From the NCBI GenBank assembly GCA_021399435.1, contig JAJTUP010000001.1, positions 3,658,001-3,722,000 of the forward strand: a DNA stretch of 64,000 nt, written 5' to 3'. The position numbers were made by a program, and so were the translations under genes. Source of the stretch: Diaporthe sp. PMI_573. Lineage: Eukaryota; Ascomycota; Sordariomycetes; Diaporthales; Diaporthaceae. Positions 28,835 through 40,208 of this stretch are shown one piece after another. Under the pieces are notes generated by a model. It was not told the DNA's origin. It was given only the letters and a program-made list of their open reading frames with translations, and ran no database searches. Numbering within the stretch: the stretch's first letter is position 1; each line of letters opens with the position of its first letter.

Positions 28835-30091
28835 TTAAATTGCGAGACGGCGCTTTGGCTCTGGCACGGTCACTTCAACTTGTTCCATGTCGCTGTCGCT
28901 GTCGCTGCGCTTCCTCTTCAGCGACCCCTTGCCGGTTCCGTTGAGTGCCTCCTGGGAGATCTCATCCTCAGTAGGCTCCTGAGTCTCATCTTCATAGTCG
29001 ATGTCGTCGTCGTCATAGTCCCCGTCGTCCTCTTCATCCTCTAGCTCGTAGTCCTCGGGCGCATAACGGAAGCGGCCCATGTCGTCGTCATCATCAGTCT
29101 CACTGTCGCTGTCGTCCAGATTCAACGCCCCCAACAGAGGGATGTCGATCTTGGCCAGCTGAGACTTGATCATCTGGTCCGCGACAGAGAACAGCTGGCT
29201 GTCCTTGTCGGGCGTCACCTCCTTCTCGATGTCGAATTCTCTCTCTTCCATGTCCAGCTTCGCGTCGTCCCTCATGCCATTGTTGGGCGACAGGGCGGCG
29301 TCGGGGATGTCCATAACCCACTTGCGGACAACCTCACCCTTTGGTAATCGCCTCATGGCGGCGGCGGTATTCTTGTCGCGCAGACCACGACGGAAAGCCC
29401 GCTTGCTCTTGCGCCTCCTCCGTCCTATCCGGTCCCGAATGTACCATGCCACGACGAGCATGGCGGACTGCATCATCTCCTGGCACTTCTGCCTGTGACC
29501 AGTAGCCCAAGTCTGGCACCGCTGTTGTTGGTAATTGAGAATCGCCTGGCATCTCTGCTGGTAGAAGGCTGCCATCCGGGAGACCATCTGGATGTATTTG
29601 GGGTCAGCGAAGGCTGGGTGATCGCCGCCGAGATCAAATAGGTGTTGGGCGGCGGTGTCTGGCGACGCGGATGGAGGCGGGACCTTTGTGTCTGCGCTAG
29701 ATTCACTCGCCGATGGCGTAGATGAGGACCTAGCAGATTCTTGTGATGACTGCTGCTGCTGCTGCTGCTGCTGTGCTTGTGGTTGTGTCTGCTTCTCTTG
29801 TTGCTCTTTCTCCGCTTGCTCCTCGTTCCTCTTCTTCAGGTTCAGACGGTGCTGTTGTTGCTCCTGGAAGTGCTTCTCCAGGAGCGAGGGTTCCTTCTTA
29901 AGCGTTTGTCCATTCATCTCCCTGGCAAATGTTTTGAGAAGCGAGGGATTCGCAAGGTTGTGCGCAAGGCCTGGGATGGCTGCAGGGGCGTGACTCGGAC
30001 CGTGTTTGAAGAAAAACTTGTGGTCTGGTGGGAGTGGTAAAGGGATTTGGGAAGAAAGATTCAACATCATGGGGAAGGTCGAGGCATCCAT
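28835..30091 (-). CDS. Uncharacterised fungal protein, polyQ and acidic, probably nuclear
   Basis: A single exon encodes 418 residues starting MDASTFPMML. I do not recognise the family. A Gln/Glu-rich coiled coil (about 75-120) includes eight consecutive glutamines from a CAG repeat (29750-29773). A Ser-rich linker follows. Residues about 155-270 are the best-conserved-looking part: FADPKYIQMVSRMAAFYQQR, CQEMMQSAMLVVAWYIRDR, and a strongly basic GRRRRKSKRAFRRGLRDK. The C-terminal 90 residues are very acidic (DSDSETDDDDDMG, YDDDDIDYEDE), with basic clusters KRKRSDSDSD and EPKRRLAI that could serve for nuclear import. The mixture suggests a chromatin- or nucleolus-associated protein, but no function is assigned. 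Confidence 0.82.
   Translation of the reverse strand: MDASTFPMMLNLSSQIPLPLPPDHKFFFKHGPSHAPAAIPGLAHNLANPSLLKTFAREMNGQTLKKEPSLLEKHFQEQQQHRLNLKKRNEEQAEKEQQEKQTQPQAQQQQQQQQSSQESARSSSTPSASESSADTKVPPPSASPDTAAQHLFDLGGDHPAFADPKYIQMVSRMAAFYQQRCQAILNYQQQRCQTWATGHRQKCQEMMQSAMLVVAWYIRDRIGRRRRKSKRAFRRGLRDKNTAAAMRRLPKGEVVRKWVMDIPDAALSPNNGMRDDAKLDMEEREFDIEKEVTPDKDSQLFSVADQMIKSQLAKIDIPLLGALNLDDSDSETDDDDDMGRFRYAPEDYELEDEEDDGDYDDDDIDYEDETQEPTEDEISQEALNGTGKGSLKRKRSDSDSDMEQVEVTVPEPKRRLAI
29750..29773 (-). repeat. CAG/CTG trinucleotide repeat, 8 units
   Basis: Eight CTG units on the plus strand read as CAG on the coding strand and give eight glutamines inside the uncharacterised protein. Likely length-polymorphic between strains. 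Confidence 0.9.
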
Positions 30092-32288
30092 GGTTGCTGG
30101 TTACACGAGGCAGTAGGAGAAATTCGGTGACAGAGGTGGCGTGATAATCGACGTTTCTCGGGCCACTGCACCGGCCGATTTCGCGGGTTACACTTGCAGG
30201 TGACCAGGTCCCTGTCGGCCCGCAGCCTTGTATGAGAAAGAGGGATTATTGTTCCCGGTGAAACTGCTGGGACAGCCAAGCACAGGACTTGAGCAACGGA
30301 GCAGGCAGGAATCTGTGGGAGCAAGGCGATGGGATAGATAGATGTCGAGAGGGAAGGGGGAGGAACTCCTGCACCCCGGAGGCGGACGGTGGAGACCAGG
30401 GGACGGGTGGAATAAATACGACGCGTAGAGAGCGAGGTGAGCAGATGGGACAAGACATGAGATGCACTCGCATCCACGGCGCTCAGGGGTGGGAAGGGGA
30501 ACGGCCCTACGGCTGCAGGCAGTCAGGCTGGGGAATGGGCAGGGCATCAGCCAGGGCATCAGCCAGCGTGGGATCGCCAGGCAGCGTGCAGACGTCAGTA
30601 CCTGATGTTTGGTATTTCGTGGAGAAGATGGGCTGGTCCGAATCTAGCTCGCGATGGGCCCATGGGGCAACGGCGGCAAGGGATCATCAGCCTGACGGGC
30701 GAGATGGGACGGTGGGACCAGGACTTGTGGCAGACAGAGAGGCTCCCAGACCGTCCAGGCGGCGCCAGGGCAGCCGGCGTTGGCGGGCAGCAGGGCGATT
30801 GCATTGTCGAGGAGCTGCTGACGGCGGATTGACCCCGCTGGGGAAACGGCAGAGGGAGGGGAGGGCTCTGCAGAGGACGGGCAGACGTCTTTCGACTATG
30901 TCGTGAACATTTGGACAGTTGTGAGCAAGAAGCGGGCCAAGCTGATAAACATCGAACGAGAAGTGATGAAATAAATGCGGGCATCGGTCGATGCCGACGG
31001 CTGCTGCACAAGGGTCCTTGCGCGCCATGTCCTGCCCTCGGCCAGCTGCCCTTGGCCTGCACCCGCCAGCTGCCATGTGCCCGTTGGCCTGCTCTGCGCT
31101 GTGCCTGCACTGCTCTGCTCCGCTCTGCTCTGCTCTGGATTTGCTTTGATTTGCTTTGATTTGATTTGGTCAAGCTTATGCCACCATCAGCCCAGTCCTG
31201 ACTCCAGGTCATTTCTTTGGGAGGTTATCCGGGGCACAAACCACACGTCTCCCCAAACTCAAAATCGCGGGACCGAGAGCCCTCCACCTCCTCCCCCCTG
31301 TTGGATCCAGCGGCGTGGTCGCACGCACAGGGGGAAATAACACGAGCGCCCACAGGATCTGAGAGGACGAGAGCGGGGTCAGAGGGCGGACGAGCAAGCA
31401 GATACTTCGTGGCCGCTGCTTATTGCCCGACATTGACTGAACGCGAGATGGCCACTGCCAGATCCAGATCATGCGTGGCATGTTGGACAGGCTGTCGATC
31501 TGTTGCTTGTTCCTGACCGGGTAGCTTGGCCGGCAGACCTGACAGACTGGCAGGCTGGCCGGATGAGTGAGCGTGGTGTTGTGTTACTCTGCGGTCATCT
31601 CCATGCTCAACCAACCCATCCACGGTTGTGGCATGGCTGGTCGTCGTGGTGTTGCGACCCCAGAGACGAGCGGGTCCGCGGCCCGAGGTGGAGGACTGGC
31701 ACCTGTACTCCGTAGTTGTGTCCGAACTCAGGGTCCTGTTCGCCCGGCCCTGACACCTGGCATGTTGTATTTCACCCATGCAATCGGTGATGTGCGATTC
31801 TCGATTTCTCGATTCTCGATCCAAAAAGGCGGGTGATCCACTTTAAAATTTGACTTCCGACTGCCGACTCCGCTGAGACCGAATTGACGACTAGCCGTAC
31901 TTGCATGCATGGTATTCTGCATTTATATGCCGGGTGCCAATAATCGCAAGGGGACGCGGTGTGGAGGTTGTTGAACGCTACAACGGTCAGTGTAGGGTGC
32001 ATCGTATCGTGTAGAGGTTTGTGAAAACCATTCCACAACATCCTGCGCGAAGTCATTGCGTGGCTGCTGTTCTGAGGCCGCACGTGTTACTTAGTACGTG
32101 CCGGTGCTGCGTCTCAAGGAAGTTTGTCTCAACCGTTGTGACCAGCCCGAGAGGTCTGAGAGAGCAGAAGCACTGTGAGCAAGGAGTACAGCTAGTCGGA
32201 GTCCAATGTGCCAAATGTCAAAATGAAGAAAAAAGGAGGAAGCCGGAGCGTAATAGAGACTCCTGTGAGGAACAGGAGCATGAGTTGA
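30092..32288. other. Intergenic 2.2 kb, no protein gene seen
   Basis: This interval separates the start of the unknown acidic protein gene (minus) from the tRNA. It contains a simple-sequence stretch at 31090-31170 made of CTGCTCTGCTC and TTTGCTTTGATTTGA words. Short frames on both strands lack domains and are not continued by splicing. Part of it should be the 5' UTR and promoter of the gene at 28835-30091. Confidence 0.5.
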
Positions 32289-32360
32289 TGCCCATTACTG
32301 GAATCGAACCAGTCACCTCATCATTACTAGTGATGCGCTCTACCGATGAGCTAAACGGGC
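32289..32360 (-). tRNA. tT(AGU): tRNA-Thr (anticodon AGT), intronless
   Basis: Read on the minus strand, the sequence folds as a complete cloverleaf. The acceptor stem is GCCCGTT/AATGGGC (one G-T pair), the D arm GCTC-ATCGGTA-GAGC, and the anticodon stem CATCA/TGATG with loop CTAGTAA giving anticodon AGT. The variable loop is five nt, and the T arm is ACTGG-TTCGATT-CCAGT. The discriminator base is A at 32289. The B box GGTTCGATTCC and A-box TAGCTCATCGG are present. No intron. Confidence 0.96.
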
Positions 32361-32714
32361 TTGGGTGGAATGTAGTATTGATGAAAACCTATGATGCTCA
32401 TGCAAGTGGGGACGGCGTGGGCGGTGATCCACCACTCCCGGATGCCGGCCAGGGTTGGAGCTTACACCGGCTGGGAAAGAGGGGGGGGTTGCGTTTGGAC
32501 TCCGGACCCTGACCCTGGTCCCTTCACCTCACCAACACAATCAAACGTCACCACAGAAAATCAGTCCACTTTCGACTGCACGCCTCACGCCAGCGGGCTC
32601 ATCCATCGCCACTCATTTTGCGCTTCCGTTCGTTTCGGGCAAAATTATCGAGCACATTGGGCCTGGACTGGAGATGGGCACGTCGAGGTCATCCAGTAAC
32701 GACAATCAGTCTTG

Positions 32715-35700
32715 ATGCTGCCCTCATTCCTGGGTCCGGCCGTTCGCTCGTCAAGGGCAACATTCCACAAACGGAGATTCCACTCTCACCTATTGGGAAA
32801 ATGGCCAGCTCCGACGGTCACCTTACGATGCAGGTCCAGCAGTCAACGCCATGGAATCCCGACTCGGGCGCACGTAGTGCCGCGTGACTTCCCCCACACC
32901 CACATCCAGATCCGGGGCAAGAGGACCAGGACTGTTGTCAGCCTCGATGATCTTCCCCAGGGGCTCGTCCGCGCAGGCTCCCTGCCAGCCAGCCCTGCCG
33001 ACGAGCAGGAGCCCCCAACTGCTCCATCCTACCCGACCGTGGTGCTACAGGCGCGCCGGAACATGCAGAGGTTTGACAACTGCGTCCTGTTGACACGTGT
33101 CGGTGGGTTCTACGAGCTGTACTTTGAGCACGCGGACGAGTACGGCCCGCTCCTGAACCTCAAGGTCGCCCAGAAGAAGACGGCTGCCGGGCCCGTGCCA
33201 ATGGTAATTCTCAGCCCGGCCATGTCCCCTCCCCTCTCACCCGCCCGTTCGGGCCAGACGTCGTACGTTTCTGCTCGGACCTGGCACCATCTTCTCGGAT
33301 TCTAATGGTTCTGTATTCGACAATAGGCCGGATTTCCATTCTTCCAGCTGGACCGATTCCTCAAGATCTTGGTTCAGGACTTGAATCGATATGTGGCCGT
33401 CGCCGAGGAGTTCCCAAATGCCGCTCCAGACCAGGCAAAGTCGGGTGGTTTGCTGCATGACCGTAAGGTCGCCCGCATCATCACCCCTGGTACTCTCATC
33501 GACGAGCAGTTCATGGATCCTTATGCAAACAACTACGTCATGGCAATTCACCTGTCTGGGGATGATTTACCCCGAGCTTCGGTATCTGCGGCTCTCGAAA
33601 CAATGTCTCCCGACGGCGGCCCAGGTTCTGTGTCTGCTGATGCTCCCGGAAATGCCCCCATCCCCATTGGGCTGGCGTGGTTGGACCTGTCGACAGGCCA
33701 CTTCTTCACGCAGGCCACCACTATGTCTATGCTGGGCTCCATGCTCTCGCGCGTCTGCCCGAGGGAGGTCGTGTTGGACGAGACCTTCCAATCACGCACC
33801 GGTCATGCTATCTTCTCGATCCTGGCTGAGGAGAGACAGCTCATCACATATGCTCCCCAGGGCGAGCTGGTGGCCATTTCTGACTGGGCACCAATGCTTG
33901 AGTCCGAAATACCACCCCACGCTCTGGGGTCGTTCACGGATGGTGAGATCAGAGCGGGCGGCTTACTGCTCCACTACGTCAAGGATCGTCTGCAGGGCAT
34001 TAGCATGAAGCTTCAGCCTCCGCTACGTCACGAGACCGTGCAGGTGATGAACATTGACAAGAATAGCATGCGGTCCCTTGAGATCAAGCAGACCATGCGG
34101 GACGGCACATTCCGTGGCAGCCTGCTTCATGCGATCAGACGGACAGTTACGAAGAGCGGTGCCAGGCTTCTTAATGAGTGGCTCAGCGCCCCGTCAACGT
34201 CCTTAGAGGTCATCAGATTCCGTCAAGATCTTGTAGCCTGTTTCATTGCAGACGAGGCACTCCGCGAAGGTATCACTCTACTATTACGAAGAAGCCATGA
34301 CTCCCAGAGGGTTGTCCAGAAGTTTGCGCTCGGCCGGGGAGATGCCGATGATCTCCTTGACCTCGCGAGCACAATTAAAGCTACGGAAGACATTGTCTCT
34401 ATGCTCCTGGGAGCTGTTTCTACTACTGATGTTGAATCGGCCGCAGCGAAAGAATCTCTAAAACAAATGACAGACCGCATCGACCTTGAAAATCCCCGCA
34501 AGCTGGCCCGCCGTATTCGCGAGGCGATCGACGAGGAGGGCATCGTGCAGCAGCATCAGATCGAAGATAGCGAGGCTGGGAACATGATTGCACTGGCCCA
34601 GGAGATCGTAGACAATGAAGGCTCAGTCGAGGACTCAGCGCTGCTCCCAAAGTCAGCCAAAAGGCGCAAGCCAGTTTCCCTTCAAAATTACTACGGCGAG
34701 GACAATGAGGTCTGGATCATGAAGCCAGACGCCAGCCGACACCTCAAGAAACTCCACTCCCAGCTCGACACACTACTTGACGAAAAGGAACGCCTCGCTA
34801 CAAGCCTGCGCGAACGGCTCAGCGCACAATCGCTCACATTGAAGTGGACCCCTGGCCTCGGCCATATCTGTCACATCAAAGGGAAGAAGGACCTGAAATC
34901 GGCGTCGTCTGCCATCGCCGCCATCCCCGGGCTGCTGGGCCGGCAGACGCAGACGTCGCGCTCCTTCCACCTGCCCGAGTGGACCGAACTCGGCCGGCGG
35001 CTGGACCAGGCGCGGTTCCAGATCCGCGCCGAGGAGCAGCGCGTGTTCCAAGATCTCAGGCAGCAGACGGTGCTGAACATCGTCAAGCTGCGGCGCAACG
35101 CGCACGTGCTCGACGAGCTGGACATCGCGACGTCGTTTGCGCGCCTGGCGGGGGAGCAGAACCTCGTCCGGCCGGTGCTGAACAGCGGCACCGGGCACGT
35201 CATCGCCGGCGGCCGGCACCCCACCGTCGAAGGTGGGCTGCGGGAGGCGGGCAGGACATTTGCAAGCAATGACTGCTTCGTCGGGGCGGGCGGCGGCAAG
35301 GGCTCGGGCCACCACGGCCGGGTCTGGTTCATCACCGGCCCAAACATGGCGGGCAAGTCGACCTTCCTCCGCCAGAACGCGCTCATCACCATCCTCGCGC
35401 AGATAGGCTGCTACGTGCCGGCCTCGTACGCCGAGGTCGGAATCGTGGACGCCATGTTCAGCCGCGTGGGGTCGGCGGACAACCTCTTCGGGGACCAGAG
35501 CACCTTCATGGTGGAGATGCTCGAGACGGCGACCATACTCCGGCAGGCCACGCCGCGGTCCTTCGTCATCATGGACGAGATCGGCAGGGGCACGACGCCC
35601 GAGGACGGGTGCGCGGTTGCCTTTGCGTGCCTGCACCACCTCGTACACGTCAACAAGTGCAGGACCCTGTTCGCGACTCACTTCCACGGCGTGGCGGACA

Positions 35701-35951
35701 TGGTGGCCGAGCATGCGATGCGTGTCGAGGACGGAGGGGACACGGGCGCGGTGGAGATGTACTGCACGGATGTGGCCGAGGATGAACAGGGAGGCTTTGT
35801 CTACGTTCACAAGTTACGCAAGGGCCTCAACCGCCAGAGTCATGCGCTCAAGGTCGCACGGCTGGCGGGTCTGCCGGAGGCGGCTCTACAGACGGCGAGA
35901 GGTATACTCATACCCCAACAGGGGAGAGGAGTGAGTGAGGAGATCACATGA
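32715..35951 (+). CDS. MSH1: Mitochondrial MutS homologue MSH1
   Basis: Two exons, 32715-33203 and 33327-35951, encode 1037 residues; the 123-nt intron has GTAATT and AATAG ends. The ATG at 32715 gives an Arg/Ser-rich, acid-poor leader (AVRSSRATFHKRRFHSHLL), consistent with mitochondrial import. MutS domain I begins near 113 (VVLQARRNMQRFDNCVLLTR, then VGGFYELYFEHADEYG). The core and lever domains follow, with LHAIRRTVTKSGARLLNEWL. The C-terminal ATPase has Walker A GPNMAGKSTFLRQNA (about 834), FMVEMLETATIL, Walker B VIMDEIGRGTTPEDG and the ATHFHG motif. MSH1 binds mismatches and maintains mtDNA in fungi. The length fits the filamentous-fungal orthologues. A tRNA-Thr lies 355 bp upstream. It converges on the P0 gene. 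Confidence 0.96.
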
Positions 35952-36508
35952 GCATGAATACACGAAGGCCCAGAGCTGACGCTCAGATGCCACGGGAAGG
36001 CTGAATGCTTTTACATGGCGTCGAGCATGTAAAGTAAGAAACATCTGTATATCTTGGACAGAGTTAGCAAAAGATACCCCACTGTGCAAGCAAATAGATA
36101 TGTGTACAAAAAAGCCGAAGCATGAAGGTGTGTCTCATTGGGTTGTGATGAGGTCATCAGAAAGATTCAGGGTTAAAAAGCTCTTGAGTAGTTTTTTTAA
36201 TCTTCGACAAGCCTTCGCTTCAATAAACAAGGGAATTTTGAGCTTACCATTGAGGTCGACAATGCGCAACGGCACACAATGCCTGTCACGGTGCAGTTCC
36301 ATGAACAACATGGCTGGGAGCAAATGATCCGTAGTTGTTCGCTACCAAGAGGATATTATCCCATAACATGGTCCCAATTCCGACGGACCAATTTACCCGT
36401 TTTCAGATTACCCGCAAAGAACCGGTTGACGTCGGCCCCCATCGTGAGAAGCCGTAAGTTCATCGATCGTACGTGTCATCAACAAGTCGAGAGGCGCAAA
36501 GACACCGC
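35952..36508. other. Convergent 3' UTR interval
   Basis: This is 557 bp between the stop codons of MSH1 (+) and P0 (-). No gene is seen; AT content is slightly higher than in the flanking coding regions. Confidence 0.5.
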
Positions 36509-37514
36509 TTAGTCGAAGAGACCGAAGCCCATGTCGTCATCCTCCTCCTCCTCCTCCTCCTCCTTCTTCTCCTCAGCAGCGGGAGCGGCGGCGCCAGAGT
36601 CGCCAGCGCCAGCGGCAGGGGCGGCCGCGGCGTAAGCGTCGGGGTTGGCAATGCGGTCCTTGAGCTCGTCGATCTCGGGCCAGGAGAACTCGGTGGAGAT
36701 GGCGACGGAGACGACGTTCTTGTAACCGTTGACGAAGGTGTGCATGACCGAGGGCAGGGTGGGGTAGCCGATAGCCAGAGAGACGGAGGCAACGGTGGCG
36801 ATAGCGGTGCTGAAGGACTTGAGGAGCTGCTCCTCGCCGATATCCAGGACATCGGGGGGGAAGGTGTTGCCCTCGTCGTAGACCTGCTCGATGGCCAGAC
36901 CGTAGGTGAAGGGGGAGATGTTGAGCAGGTTGAGCAGGGTGGCCTCGGAGGGGCCGACCTTGGTGCCGGCCTCAACGAGCTTCAGGTCGGCCGTGATTTC
37001 AATGGTACCACGGGCGATCTTGGTGGGGACACCGAGGGCCTGGAAGAAGGAGGTCTTGCCGGGCTCCATACCGGTGTTGCCAGCGGGGACCCACACATCG
37101 GCGGGGGCGAGGGCACCGGCACGGGCAGGGGCGGCGACCTTGTTCTCCAGGATCTTGTCACGGATGGTCTTCAGGTCGCTGTTGGTGAAGACGAATCCGA
37201 CGTTGCCCTTGACGAAAGGCAGGAGACGCTCGTACTCTGGGGAGTCGGGGATGAAGGTCTTGAGGGCACGGCGAACCTAGTGCAGTCGAGTCGCATTAGC
37301 TGTCTGGTCGACACGGGACGAGTAATGTCGCATCACATACCATGGTGTTCTTGCCCATCAGGACGACGGCCTCGCCACGGAGGGCGTGGCGGATCTCGTG
37401 CATCTGCTGAGACGAGACATTGTCGACGCCGACGATGAAGATGGACTTGTAGTCCTCGAGCAAGCCCTTGAGCTTGTCGAAGTAGCCGGCCTTGTTAGCG
37501 GATTTGCCCCCCAT
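36509..37514 (-). CDS. RPP0: 60S acidic ribosomal protein P0 (uL10)
   Basis: Two exons, 37341-37514 and 36509-37276, encode 313 residues; the intron of 64 nt has a GTATGT donor and a CTAG acceptor. P0 binds 28S rRNA and carries the P1/P2 dimers of the ribosomal stalk that recruits elongation factors. The sequence begins [20 protein letters not shown] and continues with [18 protein letters not shown] and [14 protein letters not shown]. Across the intron come [12 protein letters not shown] and [20 protein letters not shown]. The C-terminus has the Ala-rich hinge, an acidic run ([19 protein letters not shown]) and the universal stalk tail. It is divergent from TRM82, with 412 bp between ATGs. 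The strongly biased codon use (GCC, ATC, AAG) fits high expression. Confidence 0.98.
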
Positions 37515-37926
37515 TTCTTCTTTTGCTGTCGAAGCTTGAAGATAGGAGTTTTTAAGGGCAAATTAAACGGGTTTGAGGGATTGGTGGTGATCGAGTCGTC
37601 GAGGTTGACTTGACGTGTGTCTGTAGGTGGTGGTGAGGCAAAAGTTCAGACAGCAGCCCGCCGTTTTTGATTTTGTTGCAGCAATTGTGATTTTCGGGGT
37701 GGGGCGCTAGGAAGAGTGTGGCCGTGCAGCAGAACTGTGGCTTGCCCCGAGAAAAGTCTTATCGATAACCAGGCTGTACTTTTTATTGTGCCCATGGGCG
37801 TACATTTATGGCTACCTCTGGCTCATCAGCCTCGACCGACCTTTCTTGTTGTTTGGAGAGGTGCTCAGGAGCCCCTAGTTCGCATTGAGGAGCAGCTCAT
37901 ATACCTGTGAGCAGTTTGAGCACAAG
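37515..37926. promoter_or_regulatory. Bidirectional promoter interval RPP0 / TRM82
   Basis: This 412-bp space between divergent start codons contains pyrimidine-rich sequence on the P0 side (TCTTCTTTTGCTGTCG just upstream of ATG on the plus strand, antisense to P0) and a TTATCGATAA palindrome at 37758-37767. Both genes act in translation, so shared control is plausible, but the sequence does not prove it. Confidence 0.45.
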
Positions 37927-39710
37927 ATGAAGCTGCCATTCCACAGCGTGCAAGTCTGCGGCGACGTCCTGTTCGCCGCAAGGGGCGGAAACCTGCACTC
38001 ATTCAAACTCACGGACGGCTCTCACATCTCAAGTTGGAGATACCCATTGGAGAAGAAGGGCGCTCTCAGACCAGAGGACCGGCTGGTCATCAGTGTGTCG
38101 GAGGAGTCAACTCCCAATCCCTCGCAAGACGGCAATGAAGGCCCACCTGCGAAGCGTGTAAAGCTCGAGGCCGCCACCTCGGCTGCTGGAGAGAATGGGA
38201 AGCAGGCGGGTGCGCCCTCGGCAGGGAATAACCAGGCCAGAGATGACACCAAGGAGGCGCAAGGAGACCAGAGCAAGGACACGCCGAACGGAAAGAGAGG
38301 CAAGGTCGCCAATCCTCGCCCTGGGCCAAGGTCGCAGCCGTCGGAGCGGCCCATGGCCATCATCTTGAGTGCTACAGCCGACGGGGAATACCTTGTCGCC
38401 GTCACGCAGTGCAAGTCTATCTGGGTCTTTGAGCACGATGGACTTGGGAACTTGAAACAGCTCAGTCGTAGGTACGTAGCTTCAGAATGCACACGGGGAA
38501 CCTCAAATGTAAAGAAGCAGAAACTCACACCCTCGTAGGACCATGCCCAAGCGCCCATGTTCCCTCGTGATCACGCCCGACAACCAGACAATATTGTCGG
38601 CAGACAAGTTCGGCGACGTCTACTCCCTGCCCTTGATCCCACCATCCCAGGATCCACCCGCCGCCGCCCAGGAACCAAAGGAGGACTCACCGGCAACAGC
38701 CTCCCCCAGCCCGGCACCAGCAGAGGAGAAACCCTTCAAGTCGCAGGCCAACGAGCTGACCGTCCACACCAAGCGCAACCGCAAGGCCCTCCTGGACCAG
38801 CTGGTCACGGCCAAGAGCACCAAGGCGCGGGCCGGCGCGCACAAGGCCGAGGTGCCCTCCTTCGAGCGCACCCTCCTGCTGGGTCACGTCTCCCTTCTGA
38901 CGGCGGTGGCGCTGGGCCACGACGCGCGGGGGCGGCCGTACATCATCACGGCGGACCGCGACGAGCACATCCGCGTCAGCAGGGGCACGGCGGAGCAGGC
39001 GCACGTCACCGAGGCGTTCTGCATGGGCCACGGCGAGTTCGTCAACCGCCTTTGCATCCCCGACGGCGGCGCCGGCCTGGGCAACCTGCTGGTCAGCGGC
39101 GGCGGGGACCCGGACCTGTTCGTGTGGAGCTGGGCGGAGGGCAGGCTGCTGGCCAAGGCGCCGCTGCTGAGCGCCGTCAGGGGCGTGCTCCCTGGGGCGG
39201 GCAAGGTCGCCGTTACGGGGCTGTCGTATTGGGCGGGGAGGCCGGCGGAGGGAGAGGAGCAGGGCGCGACCATTTTGGTGATCTGCGAGCGGTATGTGTG
39301 ACCATTTTCGTACATGTCATCCAACCGTGGTGATGAGTAGACTAACTGATCGGTCTAGCGTGCCCGCGATATTCTTGTTCACCCTCAGACCAAATGGCAC
39401 CCTGGAATACTCGCGCAATATCGGCCTCCCCGGGAACCCGCTCGAGGTTGAAGTTGTAGATGGCGACAGGCTGGTTGTCGCGGTTGAGCCTACCAGGACA
39501 GAAGGAGGAGAGTACGATTTGAGCAAGTCTCTGCTGAAGGTGGAGCACGTGGGACAAGACTATCGGGTCACTGACGGCTTCGTCGGTCACGTTCCAGACC
39601 TGGGCGAGCACGAAACAGACCTTGCGGAAGAAGAGTTGCAAACGCTGCTATTCAATGCGGAAAACCTGCGCAAGACGGATTCCGAGGAGGGTTTAGCAGA
39701 AGCAGAGTAG
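37927..39710 (+). CDS. TRM82: tRNA (guanine-N7) methyltransferase non-catalytic subunit, WD repeat
   Basis: Three exons (37927-38471, 38539-39291, 39359-39710) encode 549 residues; introns of 67 nt each with GTACGT/GTATGT donors. Trm82 (WDR4) is the WD40 partner that stabilises Trm8, which makes m7G46 in tRNA. The start KLPFHSVQVCGDVLFAARGG is the first blade. Others include MAIILSATADGEYLVAVTQC, RPCSLVITPDNQTILSADKF (followed by GDVYSLPL), LLLGHVSLLTAVALGHD, ITADRDEHIRVSRGT, and NRLCIPDGGAGLGNLLVSGG followed by GDPDLFVWSW. Low-complexity charged inserts sit between blades (about 55-140 and 210-255). The trailing acidic end is typical. The catalytic partner Trm8 is not in the window. Confidence 0.94.
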
Positions 39711-40208
39711 TAGGCACTTGTAGCGGGAAAGCAAGTCATGAACTCTGTTCAAAGCCAACCATCCATTGCAAAAACTAACATGGAGTTCACTAGGAGCTGA
39801 TCAGCTCCCAAATGCCCGTCTATGCCCCTCTAAACGCCCAGGATTTGCTTCATCACGACGTAATCAAGGAGAGACAGAACACGGAGTGTCATCTATCCTC
39901 CCTAAGCATTCCTCATTACGTCCACCCAGTAAGCCACAACCGACGTATCAAATCTTGCCGTAGCGTGTGCTGAAGCGCGAGAACCCTAATCAAAGCGCTT
40001 TCTTCCAGTATGCAGGTAGAAGGCAAGTCATAACGCACAAGGCAGTGACCTGGACTTACACCCCCTTCTACTAACACGCCTCTAACTCACAACTCATGTT
40101 TCTTGCAGAAGAGAAGACCCCTGAAAAGTCGGTCCATCGTCGCAAGGTTCCACACCCCAATGTAAATTCCGTTGTACGTGTTGCGGTGCTAAATTGAATC
40201 GTCACCGT
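39711..40208. other. Convergent intergenic, no gene
   Basis: This is 498 bp between the stop codons of TRM82 and the DnaJ gene. No coding or RNA signal was found. Confidence 0.5.

Noticed and set aside
34773..35810. 345-codon minus-strand frame inside MSH1
   Set aside because: Arg/Val/His-rich shadow opposite the MutS ATPase domain; no independent motif.
36473..37438. 321-codon plus-strand frame opposite ribosomal protein P0
   Set aside because: Gly/Val/Glu-rich antisense shadow of biased-codon coding DNA; P0 on the minus strand is unambiguous.
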